DNA of 58,710 nucleotides from NCBI GenBank assembly GCA_004193545.1, contig RPGO01000002.1, positions 1 through 58,710 of the forward strand, in the 5' to 3' direction. Positions 9,919 to 19,223 of this stretch are shown in pieces; positions within the stretch are counted from its first letter, which is position 1; each line of letters opens with the position of its first letter. Position numbers and translations under genes: made by a program. The stretch comes from Candidatus Argoarchaeum ethanivorans (GTDB taxonomy: Archaea > Halobacteriota > Methanosarcinia > Methanosarcinales > EX4572-44). The notes below the pieces were generated by a model. It made no database searches and was not told the DNA's origin. It worked only from the letters and a program-made list of their open reading frames with translations.

Positions 9919-10734
9919 ATGCTAACCAAACGGATTATACCATGCCTTGATGTGACGCTTGATGATGCTTGCGGTACTGTAGTGAAAGGGGTGGAATTTG
10001 TAGATTTAAAACGCGCAGGAGACCCTGTCGAGCTTGCAAAAAGATACAACGAACAGGGTGCTGACGAACTCGTATTCCTTGATATCACAGCATCACACGA
10101 ACACCGCGCAACCATGATCGATGTGATTGAGCGTACAGCAGACGAAGTATTCATACCGCTTACCGTGGGTGGTGGCATCAGCAGCGTAGAAACCATCCGC
10201 CAGATACTGCGAGCAGGTGCAGATAAAGTAACCATCAACACAGCAGCAATAAAAAACACTGAGTTAATCAAAGAAGCCTCCGGCATCTTCGGATCACAAT
10301 GTATCGTTACAGCTATCGACTGCAAACGTAATCTGACGATTCAACCTGACAAAAACATGGTCACACTTGAAGATGGAAGCAGGGCGTGGTACGAGGTGGT
10401 GATCTATGGTGGCAGGACCCCAACAGGCATTGATGCTATCTGGTGGGGGCAGCAGATAGAAAAACTTGGAAGTGGAGAGATCCTTCTGACAAGCATGAAC
10501 AGGGATGGCACCTGTGGTGGATTTGATATCCCGATTACAAGTGCTATCTCAGAAACCTTGGACATTCCTGTTATAGCATCAGGTGGTGCGGGCAACATTG
10601 AACATATATATGAAGCATTTATCAAAGGCAAAGCCGATGCAGCACTGGCAGCAAGTATCTTTCACTTTGGCACATATACCGTAAATGAGGTGAAACAATA
10701 CCTGCAAGAGAAAGGTGTGCCAGTGAGGATATAA
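9919..10734 (+). CDS. hisF: Imidazole glycerol phosphate synthase, cyclase subunit HisF
   Basis: HisF is the (beta/alpha)8 cyclase of histidine synthesis. With glutamine-derived ammonia from HisH it converts PRFAR to imidazole-glycerol phosphate and AICAR. The sequence begins [12 protein letters not shown] with catalytic Asp11, and carries [13 protein letters not shown], the phosphate loop IPLTVGGGI (about residues 74-82), TAIDCKRN (second catalytic Asp), and IASGGAGN (second phosphate loop). At 271 residues it has the normal length. mfnF begins 9 bases after the stop, so the two probably share a transcript. No other his gene is nearby. Confidence 0.95.
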   Translation: MLTKRIIPCLDVTLDDACGTVVKGVEFVDLKRAGDPVELAKRYNEQGADELVFLDITASHEHRATMIDVIERTADEVFIPLTVGGGISSVETIRQILRAGADKVTINTAAIKNTELIKEASGIFGSQCIVTAIDCKRNLTIQPDKNMVTLEDGSRAWYEVVIYGGRTPTGIDAIWWGQQIEKLGSGEILLTSMNRDGTCGGFDIPITSAISETLDIPVIASGGAGNIEHIYEAFIKGKADAALAASIFHFGTYTVNEVKQYLQEKGVPVRI

Positions 10735-10743
10735 AAAAAGAGC

Positions 10744-11712
10744 ATGATTCTCGGTATTGACATTGGTGGTGCTAATACCAAAATAGCATCGAGTGATGGG
10801 ACTGTTGCAGAAACATATTATCTTCCACTGTGGAAAAGCGCTGAACTAAACAAAAAACTAACACTGGTTGCACAGCGTTACCATCCATCAGATGTTGTGG
10901 TGGTGATGACTGGTGAGCTTGCAGACTCTTTTTGTGATAAAAAGAGTGGGGTGCAGTATATAAAAAAGGCAGTTGAGGATGCCTTTGCAACCACACGCGT
11001 AACATATATTGATGTATCTGGCAAACTTACTGATGGTTGTAACGAATCCACTCTTGCTGCTTCAAACTGGTGTGCATCTGTACGATTCTTTGCAGATGAA
11101 TTTGAAAACTGCATCTTTGCTGATATGGGCACAACCACAACCGACATCATCCCAATCGTTTCAGGCACACCAGTTGCACACACCACTGATCTCAAAAGGT
11201 TACTGCACAATCAGCTTGTGTATACCGGTCTCTTTCGAACTAATATTGCAGCACTTACAAACCATGTATACCTGCGGGACATGAAATGCAAACTCGCATC
11301 AGAATACTTTGCAAACACTGCCGACATTCATCTTATCCTCGGGCACATAACAGAAAGTAGCTACACCTGTGAGACGCCAGATGGAGGTGGAAAGGATTTG
11401 CTGTCTGCAAAAAGACGCCTTGCACGCATTGTATGCGCAGATTTTGAAGAGCTGGCTGATGAAGAAATATATAACATGGCAGAACAAATCTATAAGATAC
11501 AGGTTGAACAGATCACCCGATCACTTGAAAAAATAGCACAGGAATACGAACTTAACCAGATCGTTGTATGTGGTATCGGTGAATTCGTGCTTGGACAGGC
11601 AGCCTTAAACGCGGGACTCGAGGCAACATTCATCTCAGAAAGATATGGTAAAAAAATATCAGGTGTATTCCCGGCTTATGCAGCAGCAAAACTTAATAGA
11701 AAAATAATATAA
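10744..11712 (+). CDS. mfnF: MfnF-type methanofuran biosynthesis enzyme (H4MPT-linked C1 family)
   Basis: This 322-residue protein belongs to the ASKHA-fold hydantoinase/oxoprolinase-like family annotated as H4MPT-linked C1 transfer pathway protein. The Methanocaldococcus member MfnF joins the furan and tyramine-glutamate precursors of methanofuran. Visible features are an N-terminal phosphate-binding loop ILGIDIGGANTK, a second loop FADMGTTTTDIIPI (about residues 124-137), and a C-terminal CGIGEF glycine motif. It lies directly behind hisF. The assignment rests on the family pattern; specificity for this step is inferred from the archaeal C1 context, which includes ftr in the same window. 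Confidence 0.8.
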   Translation: MILGIDIGGANTKIASSDGTVAETYYLPLWKSAELNKKLTLVAQRYHPSDVVVVMTGELADSFCDKKSGVQYIKKAVEDAFATTRVTYIDVSGKLTDGCNESTLAASNWCASVRFFADEFENCIFADMGTTTTDIIPIVSGTPVAHTTDLKRLLHNQLVYTGLFRTNIAALTNHVYLRDMKCKLASEYFANTADIHLILGHITESSYTCETPDGGGKDLLSAKRRLARIVCADFEELADEEIYNMAEQIYKIQVEQITRSLEKIAQEYELNQIVVCGIGEFVLGQAALNAGLEATFISERYGKKISGVFPAYAAAKLNRKII

Positions 11713-11752
11713 ACAGATCAAGCTTTATTAGCGTTAGTTGAACACTCCAAAC

Positions 11753-12316
11753 ATGCTTATGATGCTACCAACACCCGATGATATCAAAACACAAAGACTA
11801 TCGTTGCACCTGACCCAGAGTGAGCTTGCAAAAAAGGCAGGTGTGAGCCAGCCCCTTGTTGCACGTATCGAGACCGGGGATGTTGATCCAAGATTATCCA
11901 CTCTCAATAAGATTTTTAATGCCTTTGAAGCAGTTGAAAAAGAGCATGTGGTGGCTGCTGACATCATGCATTCATCAGTGATTCATGCAACACCAGGAGA
12001 TACGATAGTGGAAGCAGTCGGTATGATGGAGCCGCAGGGTTTCTCACAGGTACCAGTACTTGACCATGGTGTACCAGTTGGGAGCATATCCAGCGATACC
12101 GTTGTTCGCTGCATGATGGATCGCGAAAAAAAAGACGTAAAGAACCTGCTTGTAAAGAATATTATGGGTGAATCTTTTCCTACCGTTTCACCTACAACAG
12201 ATGCTAATATTATATCTCATATACTTGAAAAACATCCTGCGGTGCTGGTAGTAGAGTATGGAAAAGTTGTTGGAGTAGTTACAAAACATGACATAATGCA
12301 ACTTATCCACAGGTGA
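11753..12316 (+). CDS. Archaeal transcriptional regulator with HTH and CBS-domain pair
   Basis: An N-terminal XRE-type helix-turn-helix (LTQSELAKKAGVSQPLVARI, then ETGD) is followed by two CBS domains (about residues 65-125 and 130-188) ending VVGVVTKHDIMQLIHR. CBS pairs bind adenosyl ligands, so this is probably an energy- or metabolite-sensing DNA-binding regulator; its target is unknown. A TATA-like GCTTTATTAG (11721-11730) lies about 25 bases before the ATG at 11753, which suggests a leaderless transcript. That favours 11753 over the in-frame TTG at 11738. Confidence 0.8.
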   Translation: MLMMLPTPDDIKTQRLSLHLTQSELAKKAGVSQPLVARIETGDVDPRLSTLNKIFNAFEAVEKEHVVAADIMHSSVIHATPGDTIVEAVGMMEPQGFSQVPVLDHGVPVGSISSDTVVRCMMDREKKDVKNLLVKNIMGESFPTVSPTTDANIISHILEKHPAVLVVEYGKVVGVVTKHDIMQLIHR

Positions 12317-12398
12317 ATACAACTGCAACGAACATGCTTAAATATCGTGTGGAAATCCGCATAAAACCACGAGATTTCCAGAAGATTGGCAAAGTCAC

Positions 12399-12578
12399 CT
12401 GCACAACGAAGTTGTGAGCAAGTATTGAACCTGGCTATTGCTTGTTCTTGCGTGCTTTTGCGATTGCATTATCAAGATTCGTTATTTCTGCACAACGAAG
12501 TTGTGCAGGTATTGAAAACATGGCTATTGCTTGTTCTTGCAGTCCTTTGCGATCGCATTGGCTATTTTTGCGGCAAAT
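12399..12578. repeat. Tandem 89-bp duplication of hairpin plus larB 3' end
   Basis: The hairpin CTGCACAAC-GAA-GTTGTGCAG at 12488-12508 and its near copy at 12399-12416 are offset by 89 bases. So are the following larB-tail sequences (TGGCTATTGCTTGTTCTTGC at 12432 and at 12521). The outer copy of the tail has diverged but still encodes AIAKARKNKQ and a stop, against AIAKDCKNKQ in larB. The gene end and the hairpin were therefore duplicated together. Confidence 0.8.
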
Positions 12579-13306
12579 GCACCTGCTGTAAATCCTGCAT
12601 CGATGTTTACCACACTGACAACCGAGCATGACTGTAGCATGGAAAGAAGTGCTGCTTTCCCACCCCCGCCTTCACCGTATCCAGTTGATACAGGAACGCC
12701 TATAATTGGTGTGTCCACCAGTCCCGCAACGATTGCTGGAAGGGTGCCCTCTCTTCCCGCTACAACTACGAACGAGTCAACTCCATGGTCTATTATTTTT
12801 CCAAGCCCGGTAAACAAGCGGTGTATTCCTGCGACACCAACATCATAGAGTGTTACCACTTCGCATCCCATTTCTTCTGCTGTTACCTTTGCCTCTTCTG
12901 CGACAGGTATATCAGAAGTTCCTGCTGTTATTATTCCTACCCTGCCGCCGGTTTTTGTTATTTTAGTTTGATGTAATATCATTGTATTGGCACAGTCATT
13001 CCATGTGTAGTGCAGATGTTGTTGTTCAATAATATCTAAAAGGGCATTTTTTTGTGCTGGTGATACTCGGGTGATCAGGCTTCTACCCTCTGCTTTTAGC
13101 TGTGCCAATGCAATGTTTCTTAAATCTTTTTTTGTTTTGCCTTCTGCAAGGATTGCCTCTGGAACACCAGTTCGTTTTATTCGATGTGTATCAATCCTTG
13201 CAATTTTGTGAACTGTTTCAACATGAGACAGGCGAAGCTGTTTCTCTACCTCGCTTATGTCTATTTCATCATTCTTGAATTTCTGCAGTAAAGTAAAAAT
13301 ATCCAT
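12524..13306 (-). CDS. larB: LarB, nickel-pincer cofactor biosynthesis carboxylase
   Basis: LarB carboxylates and hydrolyses nicotinic acid adenine dinucleotide, the first step to the nickel-pincer nucleotide of lactate-racemase-type enzymes. The C-terminal half is PurE/AIR-carboxylase-like: RVGIITAGTSDIPVAEEA (about residues 122-139), then FVVVAGREGTLPAIVAGL and GVPVSTGYGEGGGGKAALLS. The N-terminal helical part is MDIFTLLQKFKNDEIDI. The start at 13306 is chosen because LarB proteins begin there, although the frame is open to 13384. The larE gene is 19 kb away and larC is not in the window. A duplicated, diverged copy of its last codons lies downstream. Confidence 0.85.
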   Translation of the reverse strand: MDIFTLLQKFKNDEIDISEVEKQLRLSHVETVHKIARIDTHRIKRTGVPEAILAEGKTKKDLRNIALAQLKAEGRSLITRVSPAQKNALLDIIEQQHLHYTWNDCANTMILHQTKITKTGGRVGIITAGTSDIPVAEEAKVTAEEMGCEVVTLYDVGVAGIHRLFTGLGKIIDHGVDSFVVVAGREGTLPAIVAGLVDTPIIGVPVSTGYGEGGGGKAALLSMLQSCSVVSVVNIDAGFTAGAFAAKIANAIAKDCKNKQ

Positions 13307-13432
13307 AACCTTAACCTTTGTTTTGGAAGGTAATAAACCTTCTACAGCAGTGCAGGATGGTTTTATCACTGCTGAAAGCCTCACACAACATCTTTATACA
13401 ATGTTCATCCAGTAATTAAATGGTGTTTGCTT

Positions 13433-15397
13433 GTGTTTCGTTTTCACAGGATGAATTATGATACTGGCATAAAACGCGAGTGGCTGGTTGCAAATGGTCT
13501 TGGCGGTTATGCTTCATCCACGGTCATCGCTTCAAATGCGCGAAAGTATCATGGCTTGCTCGTAGCAGCATTAAATCCCCCGGTTAGACGAACGGTGCTC
13601 TTTTCAAGCATCGATGAAACCCTGTGTATTGATAATGAGGTTTTTGAGTTTTCTGTGCATAAATATCCTGAAACCGTGCATCCAGAAGGGTTTAAGCACC
13701 TCAAATTTTTTGAGATGGATATGTTTCCATGTTTTGTGTATGAAGCAGGCGGAATCACAATCAAAAAAACGGTGTTTATGGAACATGAAAAAAATGCTGT
13801 GTTTGTTGAATATGATATATTAAATCCTGAAAAAATTTGCGGTGAGATCATGCTTCGCCCACTGATAACACACAGGGATTTTCATTCTACCATGCAGCGG
13901 CAACAAGTTTCATTCGACTGTGATTTCATTAACGATGTGTGTTCTGTGACTGACGATGGAGAACGCATCCTATCTCTTGCAGGCGACACGACACGATTTG
14001 TAAAAAGTGAGAACTGGTATTATAATATGGAATATGATGATGAACGTCTTCGCGGTCTGGACTACCAGGAGGACGTGTATTCTCCTGGGTATTTTATTGA
14101 TTGTTTCAAAGAGAACAAGTCGCTGTGTATTGCAGCAGCATGCCAGTCCCATGGATATAATGAAACTGCCCTCTATGATGTAGTTCTGGACTGGAAGCAC
14201 GTGAAAGACACTGAACTTGATCGCAGGCAGAAACTGGTTGAGCGTGCAGGTTACACAAACAGTTTTGTAAAGACGCTCGTTATTGCTGCAGATTCATTCA
14301 TTGTATCACGCGATAGGTATAAAAGCATCATAGCAGGCTATCACTGGTTTTCTGACTGGGGGCGCGATGCCATGATTTCTCTTCCAGGGCTTACCCTTGC
14401 AACACATCGCTTTGATGACGCACAAAACATACTCCTGCTTTTTGAAACTTACACCAGAGATGGACTAATTCCCAACAACTTCACTGAAATGGGGAAAAGC
14501 AAATACAATAGTGCTGATGCACCGCTCTGGTTCATTCATGCCTGTTATAAATATCTGGAGTGCACAGCGGATGCGGCGTTCGTGAAAAAACATCTCTGGC
14601 ATACAATCCAATCGATTATATCGTATTATCGCAGTGGAACCGATCACGTCCATGCAGACACCGATGGCTTAATCGTATCAGGTGCACAGATGACATGGAT
14701 GGATGCAAAATTTGGTGACTGGATTGCAACACCGCGTGCTGGCAAAGCCTGCGAAATTAATGCTCTCTGGTACAATGCGCTGAAGATCGCTGAACACATG
14801 GCAGACCTGTTTGATTGTGATCACACAGTGTATCGAGAACTATCGTTGCTTGTTAAGAAGAGCTATGAAAAATTCTGGAATCAATCACTCCAGTGCTTGT
14901 TTGACGTATTAGCAGATCGTGTTGACGATTCAATACGTCCAAACCAGATTTTTGCAGTGGCACTTCCATTTCGTGTAGTCTCAAAGAAGCATGCTGAAAA
15001 AATTATAGAAACGGTTGAGCGCCTGCTGCTTACCCCTTTTGGGCTTCGTTCACTCTCACCAGATAACCCCTGTTATAAGAAAAACTATTGTGGAGATGCC
15101 AGATCACGAGATGCTTCCTATCACCAGGGAACAGTATGGCCCTGGCTTCTTGGAGCGTTTATCACTGCATACCTTAATATTCACGGACAAAATGAACAAA
15201 GTCTAAAATATGTAAGAAAGCTTCTCCTCCCACTTACACAGCATTTATCTGCTGCCGGACTCGGCAGCATCAGCGAGGTGTTTGATGCTGATCAGCCGCA
15301 TACACCGGGCGGATGCGTATCACAAGCATGGAACGTAGCTGAGATGCTGCGATTAGTGAATGAGTATCCATTCGTGTTTGATCAAGATAGTTTGTAA
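13433..15397 (+). CDS. Archaeal glycogen debranching enzyme (amylo-alpha-1,6-glucosidase)
   Basis: The N-terminal domain begins with the signature KREWLVANGLGGYASSTV and RKYHGLLVAA. The catalytic (alpha/alpha)6 barrel occupies about residues 265-650, with YHWFSDWGRDAMISLPGLTL, IPNNFTEMGKSKYNSADAPL and TWMDAKFGDWIATPRAG. At about 655 residues it has the normal length of GH133-type archaeal debranching enzymes, which release branch glucose from glycogen. The start codon is uncertain: GTG at 13433 gives the usual short strand before the signature, ATG at 13451 and TTG at 13427 are alternatives. A TATA-like CTTTATACA (about 13391) lies upstream. It is divergent from larB. Confidence 0.85.
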   Translation: MFRFHRMNYDTGIKREWLVANGLGGYASSTVIASNARKYHGLLVAALNPPVRRTVLFSSIDETLCIDNEVFEFSVHKYPETVHPEGFKHLKFFEMDMFPCFVYEAGGITIKKTVFMEHEKNAVFVEYDILNPEKICGEIMLRPLITHRDFHSTMQRQQVSFDCDFINDVCSVTDDGERILSLAGDTTRFVKSENWYYNMEYDDERLRGLDYQEDVYSPGYFIDCFKENKSLCIAAACQSHGYNETALYDVVLDWKHVKDTELDRRQKLVERAGYTNSFVKTLVIAADSFIVSRDRYKSIIAGYHWFSDWGRDAMISLPGLTLATHRFDDAQNILLLFETYTRDGLIPNNFTEMGKSKYNSADAPLWFIHACYKYLECTADAAFVKKHLWHTIQSIISYYRSGTDHVHADTDGLIVSGAQMTWMDAKFGDWIATPRAGKACEINALWYNALKIAEHMADLFDCDHTVYRELSLLVKKSYEKFWNQSLQCLFDVLADRVDDSIRPNQIFAVALPFRVVSKKHAEKIIETVERLLLTPFGLRSLSPDNPCYKKNYCGDARSRDASYHQGTVWPWLLGAFITAYLNIHGQNEQSLKYVRKLLLPLTQHLSAAGLGSISEVFDADQPHTPGGCVSQAWNVAEMLRLVNEYPFVFDQDSL

Positions 15398-15655
15398 TCA
15401 GAATTTATCTGTCAACTTCTGCCTGACAATTAACTGGTCTTCTGTCAGACGGCGCCATTTATAGAGATAATATGAAACTTTCAGGTAAAGCGGCAGTGTT
15501 TCAAAGATTTTTATGTCGTATTTTTCAGTTACAGGCTCTGCAAGAAACATGTTGAAAATCTCTTTTATGCTTCTTTCACCTGCAACCAGGCAGATGTTTA
15601 TATCAGAACAAATAGTATAAGGGATTTTTCCAGATGGACCATAAGTCCACTGCAA
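15398..15655 (-). pseudogene. Fragment of a MntA-type nucleotidyltransferase
   Basis: The fragment contains SDINICLVAGERSIKEIFNM and KYDIKIFETLPLYLKVS, matching the second half of the MNT domain of minimal nucleotidyltransferases that act as antitoxins of HepT toxins. The glycine-serine active-site motif is largely missing, and after LPLYLKVS the sequence jumps to a C-terminal helix (YKWRRLTEDQLIV), as if internally deleted. No HepT gene is adjacent. It is convergent with the debranching gene, whose stop lies immediately next to its own. Confidence 0.5.
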
Positions 15656-15738
15656 CGCGAATTTCCAAAGACCCGAAAAAAGCTATATTGGCGCCATGGA
15701 CGTGCCAGCCTCGACATAACCAATAGACTTAATACTGA

Positions 15739-15748
15739 TTATAAAATA
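15739..15748 (+). promoter_or_regulatory. TATA box of the tRNA-Val gene
   Basis: TTATAAAATA lies about 20 bases before the first tRNA base, suitable for transcription starting at or just before the mature 5' end. Confidence 0.5.
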
Positions 15749-15761
15749 ACTTAGTAAATAC

Positions 15762-15835
15762 GGGCTTGTGGTCTAGCTGGTCATGACATCGCCTTCACAC
15801 GGCGGAGATCCGGAGTTCGAATCTCCGCGAGCCCA
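15762..15835 (+). tRNA. tRNA-Val (anticodon CAC)
   Basis: The acceptor stem GGGCTTG pairs with CGAGCCC (15828-15834), with A as discriminator and no encoded CCA. The anticodon stem TCGCC/GGCGG encloses the loop TTCACAC, giving anticodon CAC (valine GUG codons). The T arm CGGAG-TTCGAAT-CTCCG is perfect. No intron is seen. Confidence 0.95.
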
Positions 15836-16152
15836 TAACACTATTTACTGAATACAGGCGGGGGTACAAAGAAACATTTTGACCGCTTGTCAGTGCAGGT
15901 GAAACCGCTCAAAAGCATCTTTGAATGTCATAGTTCCATTGGATAATTTTTTAGGGGCATCCAGATCGTCTTCCTGCTTTTAGTCTTCTTACTTCTGATG
16001 CAAAGAAACAAACAGGAGCTGATAAAAGTTTTTTGGTTTTATTTAGCTTGCGTGTAGTCCCAAAACCTTTGACTTTATATATCGTAAACGTTGTATACAA
16101 TATGTATGTTTGTTGCCAATCTCAATATATAAAATCAGGAGCAAAATAATAT
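15836..16152. other. Intergenic region with a small antitoxin-like relic
   Basis: No intact gene is present. On the minus strand at about 15890-15970 a short open frame reads DDLDAPKKLSNGTMTFKDAF ending at a TGA; it looks like the C-terminus of a small antitoxin-like protein with its N-terminus destroyed. The last 25 bases contain the ribosome-binding site AGGAG of the antiporter gene at 16153. Confidence 0.3.
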
Positions 16153-18210
16153 ATGGAAATACCTTTACTGGGTAACATTGTCATCCTGCTTGTTTTGTCT
16201 ATCGTGGTACTCTTCGCATGCAGTCACCTTCGAATACCGACAGTTGTGGGATTCTTTCTGACCGGGATGCTGGTTGGACCTTGTGGACTGGAACTAATAA
16301 AAGCGGGCCACGAAGTTGAAATTTTAGCTGAAATCGGGGTTATTTTGTTGCTTTTTACTATTGGAATTGAGTTCTCACTTGAAAGTCTGTTGAGAATAAA
16401 AAAATCAGTTTTGATGGGCGGATCGCTCCAGGTGTGGCTGACCGTTTTAGCTGTTTTCGCCATAGCTATGAAACTTGGTCAATCGTTTGGCGAATCAATT
16501 TTTTTGGGATTTCTTATATCGCTCAGCAGCACCGCAATTGTACTCAAAGTCATCCAGGAAAGGGCTGAGGTTGTCAGTCTGCACGGAAGTACAACCCTTG
16601 GCGTCTTGATTTACCAGGATATCATCATTGTTCCAATGATGCTGTTTACACCTCTACTAGTCGGAGCGACAGCTAATTTAGGAGAACTCCCGCTCACTCT
16701 TGTAATAAAAGTCATCGGAATCATCGTTTTTGTATTTGTTAGTGCTAAATGGATCGTGCCGCATGGACTGCATCAGATTATAAGAACGCGCAACCGTGAA
16801 CTTTTTCTACTGTTTGTTGTCGTCACGTGTCTCGGCTTTGCATGGCTATTCTCAAGTGTAGGGTTATCGCTTGCTCTTGGTGCATTTCTGGCAGGTTTAG
16901 TCATATCTGAATCTGAATACGCTCACCAGGCACTTGGCAACATTTTACCTTTTCACGATATCGCTATGAGCTTCTTTTTCATCAGCATTGGAATGCTTCT
17001 AGATGTTGGTTTTTTATTCCAGCACCTTGGAATCATTGTTCTGATGGCTTTAGGCGTCATAGCATTAAAAACTACCATTGCTGGCTTTGCAACAATTTTA
17101 TTGGGGTTTCCAATCCGCACCGCGGTTTTAGTTGGTCTTGCACTCAGCCAGATCGGTGAATTTTCTTTCGTTCTCTCCAAAACTGGTGTTGAATATGGTT
17201 TACTTACTGGGAGTAATTATCAACTGTTTCTGGCTGTCTCTGTTTTGACCATGGCAGCAACGTCATTCACTATAGCTTTTGCACCCCGTGCTGCAGATCT
17301 TGCCTTGCGCCTGCCAATTCCAGGAAGACTGAAAACTGGCTTGTCTTCAGTGCAAGAGATGAAACGTGCATGCAAAAAAAATCATCTTATAATCATTGGA
17401 TTTGGATTTAATGGAAGAAATTTAGCACGAGCTGCAAAAGCAGGAGGTATTCCCTACGTCATTATTGAAATGAATCCCGAAACGGTAAGGGAAGAAAAAG
17501 CAAAAGGCAAACCTATTTATTATGGCGATGCAGCCTTAGCAGCTTTACAGCATACAGAACTCAAAGAAACAGGTGAACCTATTTATTATGGCGATGCAAC
17601 ACACGAAGAGGTACTCAAGCATGCAGACATCAATGGTGCGAGAGTTGTAGTGATAGCCATCTCCGACCTCGCAGCAACCCGTAGAATTGTGAGTCTTGTT
17701 CGGAGACTCAACCCCGTTGTTTGTATTTTAGTACGAACCCGCTATCTCCGAGATATAAAATCATTGCATGAGATAGGAGCGAATGTAGTTATTCCAGGGG
17801 AGTTTGAGACATCTGTGGAGATTCTCACACGAGTTTTGAGGAGATTTCTTGTGCCTGAAAGTGATATTGAAAAATATGTTGCTGAAATAAGATCAGGCGA
17901 TTACGAAATACTTCAAAACTTTCGGAGAGAGTCGGCATCTCTTCTGGATTTGAAACATCATTTCTATGATCTAAAGGTAGTGACATTCCGGGTGGACGAG
18001 GAATCAGGCATAGTTGGTAAGACTTTGTCCCAGATTGACCTGAGGAAAGAATATGATGTTACCCTGCTGACAATCCACAGGGGCTCACAAATCTTATCCA
18101 ATCCATCTGGAGACATGCAACTTTGCGCTAACGACGTACTTGTTGTCTTTGGATCGCCAGATAAAATTGCCGTGGTTGGAGAGTTAGTTCATAATCCAGG
18201 GGATATGTAG
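16153..18210 (+). CDS. KefB/CPA2-type monovalent cation:proton antiporter with TrkA domains
   Basis: About twelve membrane segments fill residues 5-385 (CPA2 family, with ALSQIGEFSFVLS in the last third). They are followed by a cytoplasmic TrkA-N Rossmann domain starting NHLIIIGFGFNGRNLARAA (about residue 411) and a TrkA-C domain (about 600-685). It likely exchanges K+ or Na+ for protons under nucleotide control. Within TrkA-N the sequence PIYYGDA occurs twice, 22 residues apart, encoded by a 22-base exact direct repeat (17511-17532 and 17577-17598). Relatives have one copy, so this is a small in-frame insertion next to the nucleotide-binding strands. An AGGAG motif precedes the start. Confidence 0.85.
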   Translation: MEIPLLGNIVILLVLSIVVLFACSHLRIPTVVGFFLTGMLVGPCGLELIKAGHEVEILAEIGVILLLFTIGIEFSLESLLRIKKSVLMGGSLQVWLTVLAVFAIAMKLGQSFGESIFLGFLISLSSTAIVLKVIQERAEVVSLHGSTTLGVLIYQDIIIVPMMLFTPLLVGATANLGELPLTLVIKVIGIIVFVFVSAKWIVPHGLHQIIRTRNRELFLLFVVVTCLGFAWLFSSVGLSLALGAFLAGLVISESEYAHQALGNILPFHDIAMSFFFISIGMLLDVGFLFQHLGIIVLMALGVIALKTTIAGFATILLGFPIRTAVLVGLALSQIGEFSFVLSKTGVEYGLLTGSNYQLFLAVSVLTMAATSFTIAFAPRAADLALRLPIPGRLKTGLSSVQEMKRACKKNHLIIIGFGFNGRNLARAAKAGGIPYVIIEMNPETVREEKAKGKPIYYGDAALAALQHTELKETGEPIYYGDATHEEVLKHADINGARVVVIAISDLAATRRIVSLVRRLNPVVCILVRTRYLRDIKSLHEIGANVVIPGEFETSVEILTRVLRRFLVPESDIEKYVAEIRSGDYEILQNFRRESASLLDLKHHFYDLKVVTFRVDEESGIVGKTLSQIDLRKEYDVTLLTIHRGSQILSNPSGDMQLCANDVLVVFGSPDKIAVVGELVHNPGDM

Positions 18211-18240
18211 CCCAAGTTTGACAGATTTTACTCTTTTTGA
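18211..18240. repeat. 30-bp dispersed repeat, copy 1
   Basis: The sequence starting CCCAAGTTTGACAGATTTTA matches 31847-31876 at 28 of 30 positions. It directly follows the stop codon of the antiporter gene. The second copy lies upstream of the GrpE-like gene. Origin unknown; it could be an insertion-sequence end. Confidence 0.7.
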
Positions 18241-18317
18241 ATGATGCCGAACAGCGAAACGGAAGCACGAAACATGCCACACTGTTCTGCAGCGGGATGT
18301 GCCGTCGCGATCTGACT

Positions 18318-19223
18318 TTATTTCAATTTTGTTAGGTTAATAACATCACCTATTGCTAAGTATGTATAAATTACGCACCTTTTTGCATGTTCTTTTTCTC
18401 TTTCAGTATGAGTTCCAACGCATGTTAGCTTATATATGTTTCTGAGGTAATTGTAAAGATATTCCATATTAGATTTCACGAATTCTTTGTTAAAATCTAA
18501 ATCGACATTTTCATAAGTAAATTGAAGTATCCTATTAACAGGGTTCCCAGCTGTTAAAGGATGGAATTTATCGTCAAAACCTTTAATTTTTTCTTTGGTT
18601 GGTGGGTATACTGAATCTGCGAAATCATTTAGTACTGTCCTGCAAGCAAATGATATTTGCTGCAAGTCTAAAGAACTTTCACTTTCCATTAAATCTTGAT
18701 AAGTTTCTGTTAGTTTTTTTAGGGCACTTGGGCAAACTTCATATAGTTTTTCATTTACAGTTTTACGTGCTTCTTCGAATATATCAAATTCAATTTTTCC
18801 AAGCTTTAATTTATGCAATAGATTAATGGTTTTTCTGTATATTTCATTATCTACTGTGTTGAGTATATAGAAAAATCCGTAATGACCTACCGAAATAGTA
18901 TAATGAGTATATTTATCTTCAGGTACAGGATATCTAAATTTTTTTCCACTTTCTGCACGAACTAATATTGCAGCGTAGTGTTCAAAGATGGGTGCAAATT
19001 TAGTGCCACCCTTGCTATCCGGAACTCTCCTATAATTTGGAACTTCCTCTAATTTTGTATATCCATATAATTCATTATTTATCCACTTAACTTCATCATG
19101 CATTTTAATTAGCTTAACTAAATTATAATACTGTCTAAGATTCTTTATATTAAATGGAGTGTTCTCTAAATTATCCTTAATTTTTTCCGCGATTTCGATT
19201 GCTTCTTCAGTCTTCAGAGCCAT
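18318..19223 (-). CDS. AbiTii-like abortive-infection-type protein
   Basis: The N-terminal 80 residues fit the AbiTii domain: paired helices followed by WINNELYGYTKLEEVPNYRR (about residues 43-62), the conserved EL-GY...P-YR signature. The rest is mostly helical, with no membrane segment or recognised catalytic motif. AbiTii domains occur in phage-defence proteins whose mechanism is unsettled. The gene is distinctly more AT-rich than its neighbours and stands alone between long intergenic stretches, which suggests recent acquisition. The start at 19223 is the first ATG before the domain. Confidence 0.6.
   Translation of the reverse strand: MALKTEEAIEIAEKIKDNLENTPFNIKNLRQYYNLVKLIKMHDEVKWINNELYGYTKLEEVPNYRRVPDSKGGTKFAPIFEHYAAILVRAESGKKFRYPVPEDKYTHYTISVGHYGFFYILNTVDNEIYRKTINLLHKLKLGKIEFDIFEEARKTVNEKLYEVCPSALKKLTETYQDLMESESSLDLQQISFACRTVLNDFADSVYPPTKEKIKGFDDKFHPLTAGNPVNRILQFTYENVDLDFNKEFVKSNMEYLYNYLRNIYKLTCVGTHTEREKEHAKRCVIYTYLAIGDVINLTKLK

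Noticed and set aside
12435-12629. Separate small minus-strand gene ending in AIAKARKNKQ
   Set aside because: It is the duplicated larB tail running into larB in another frame, not an independent gene.
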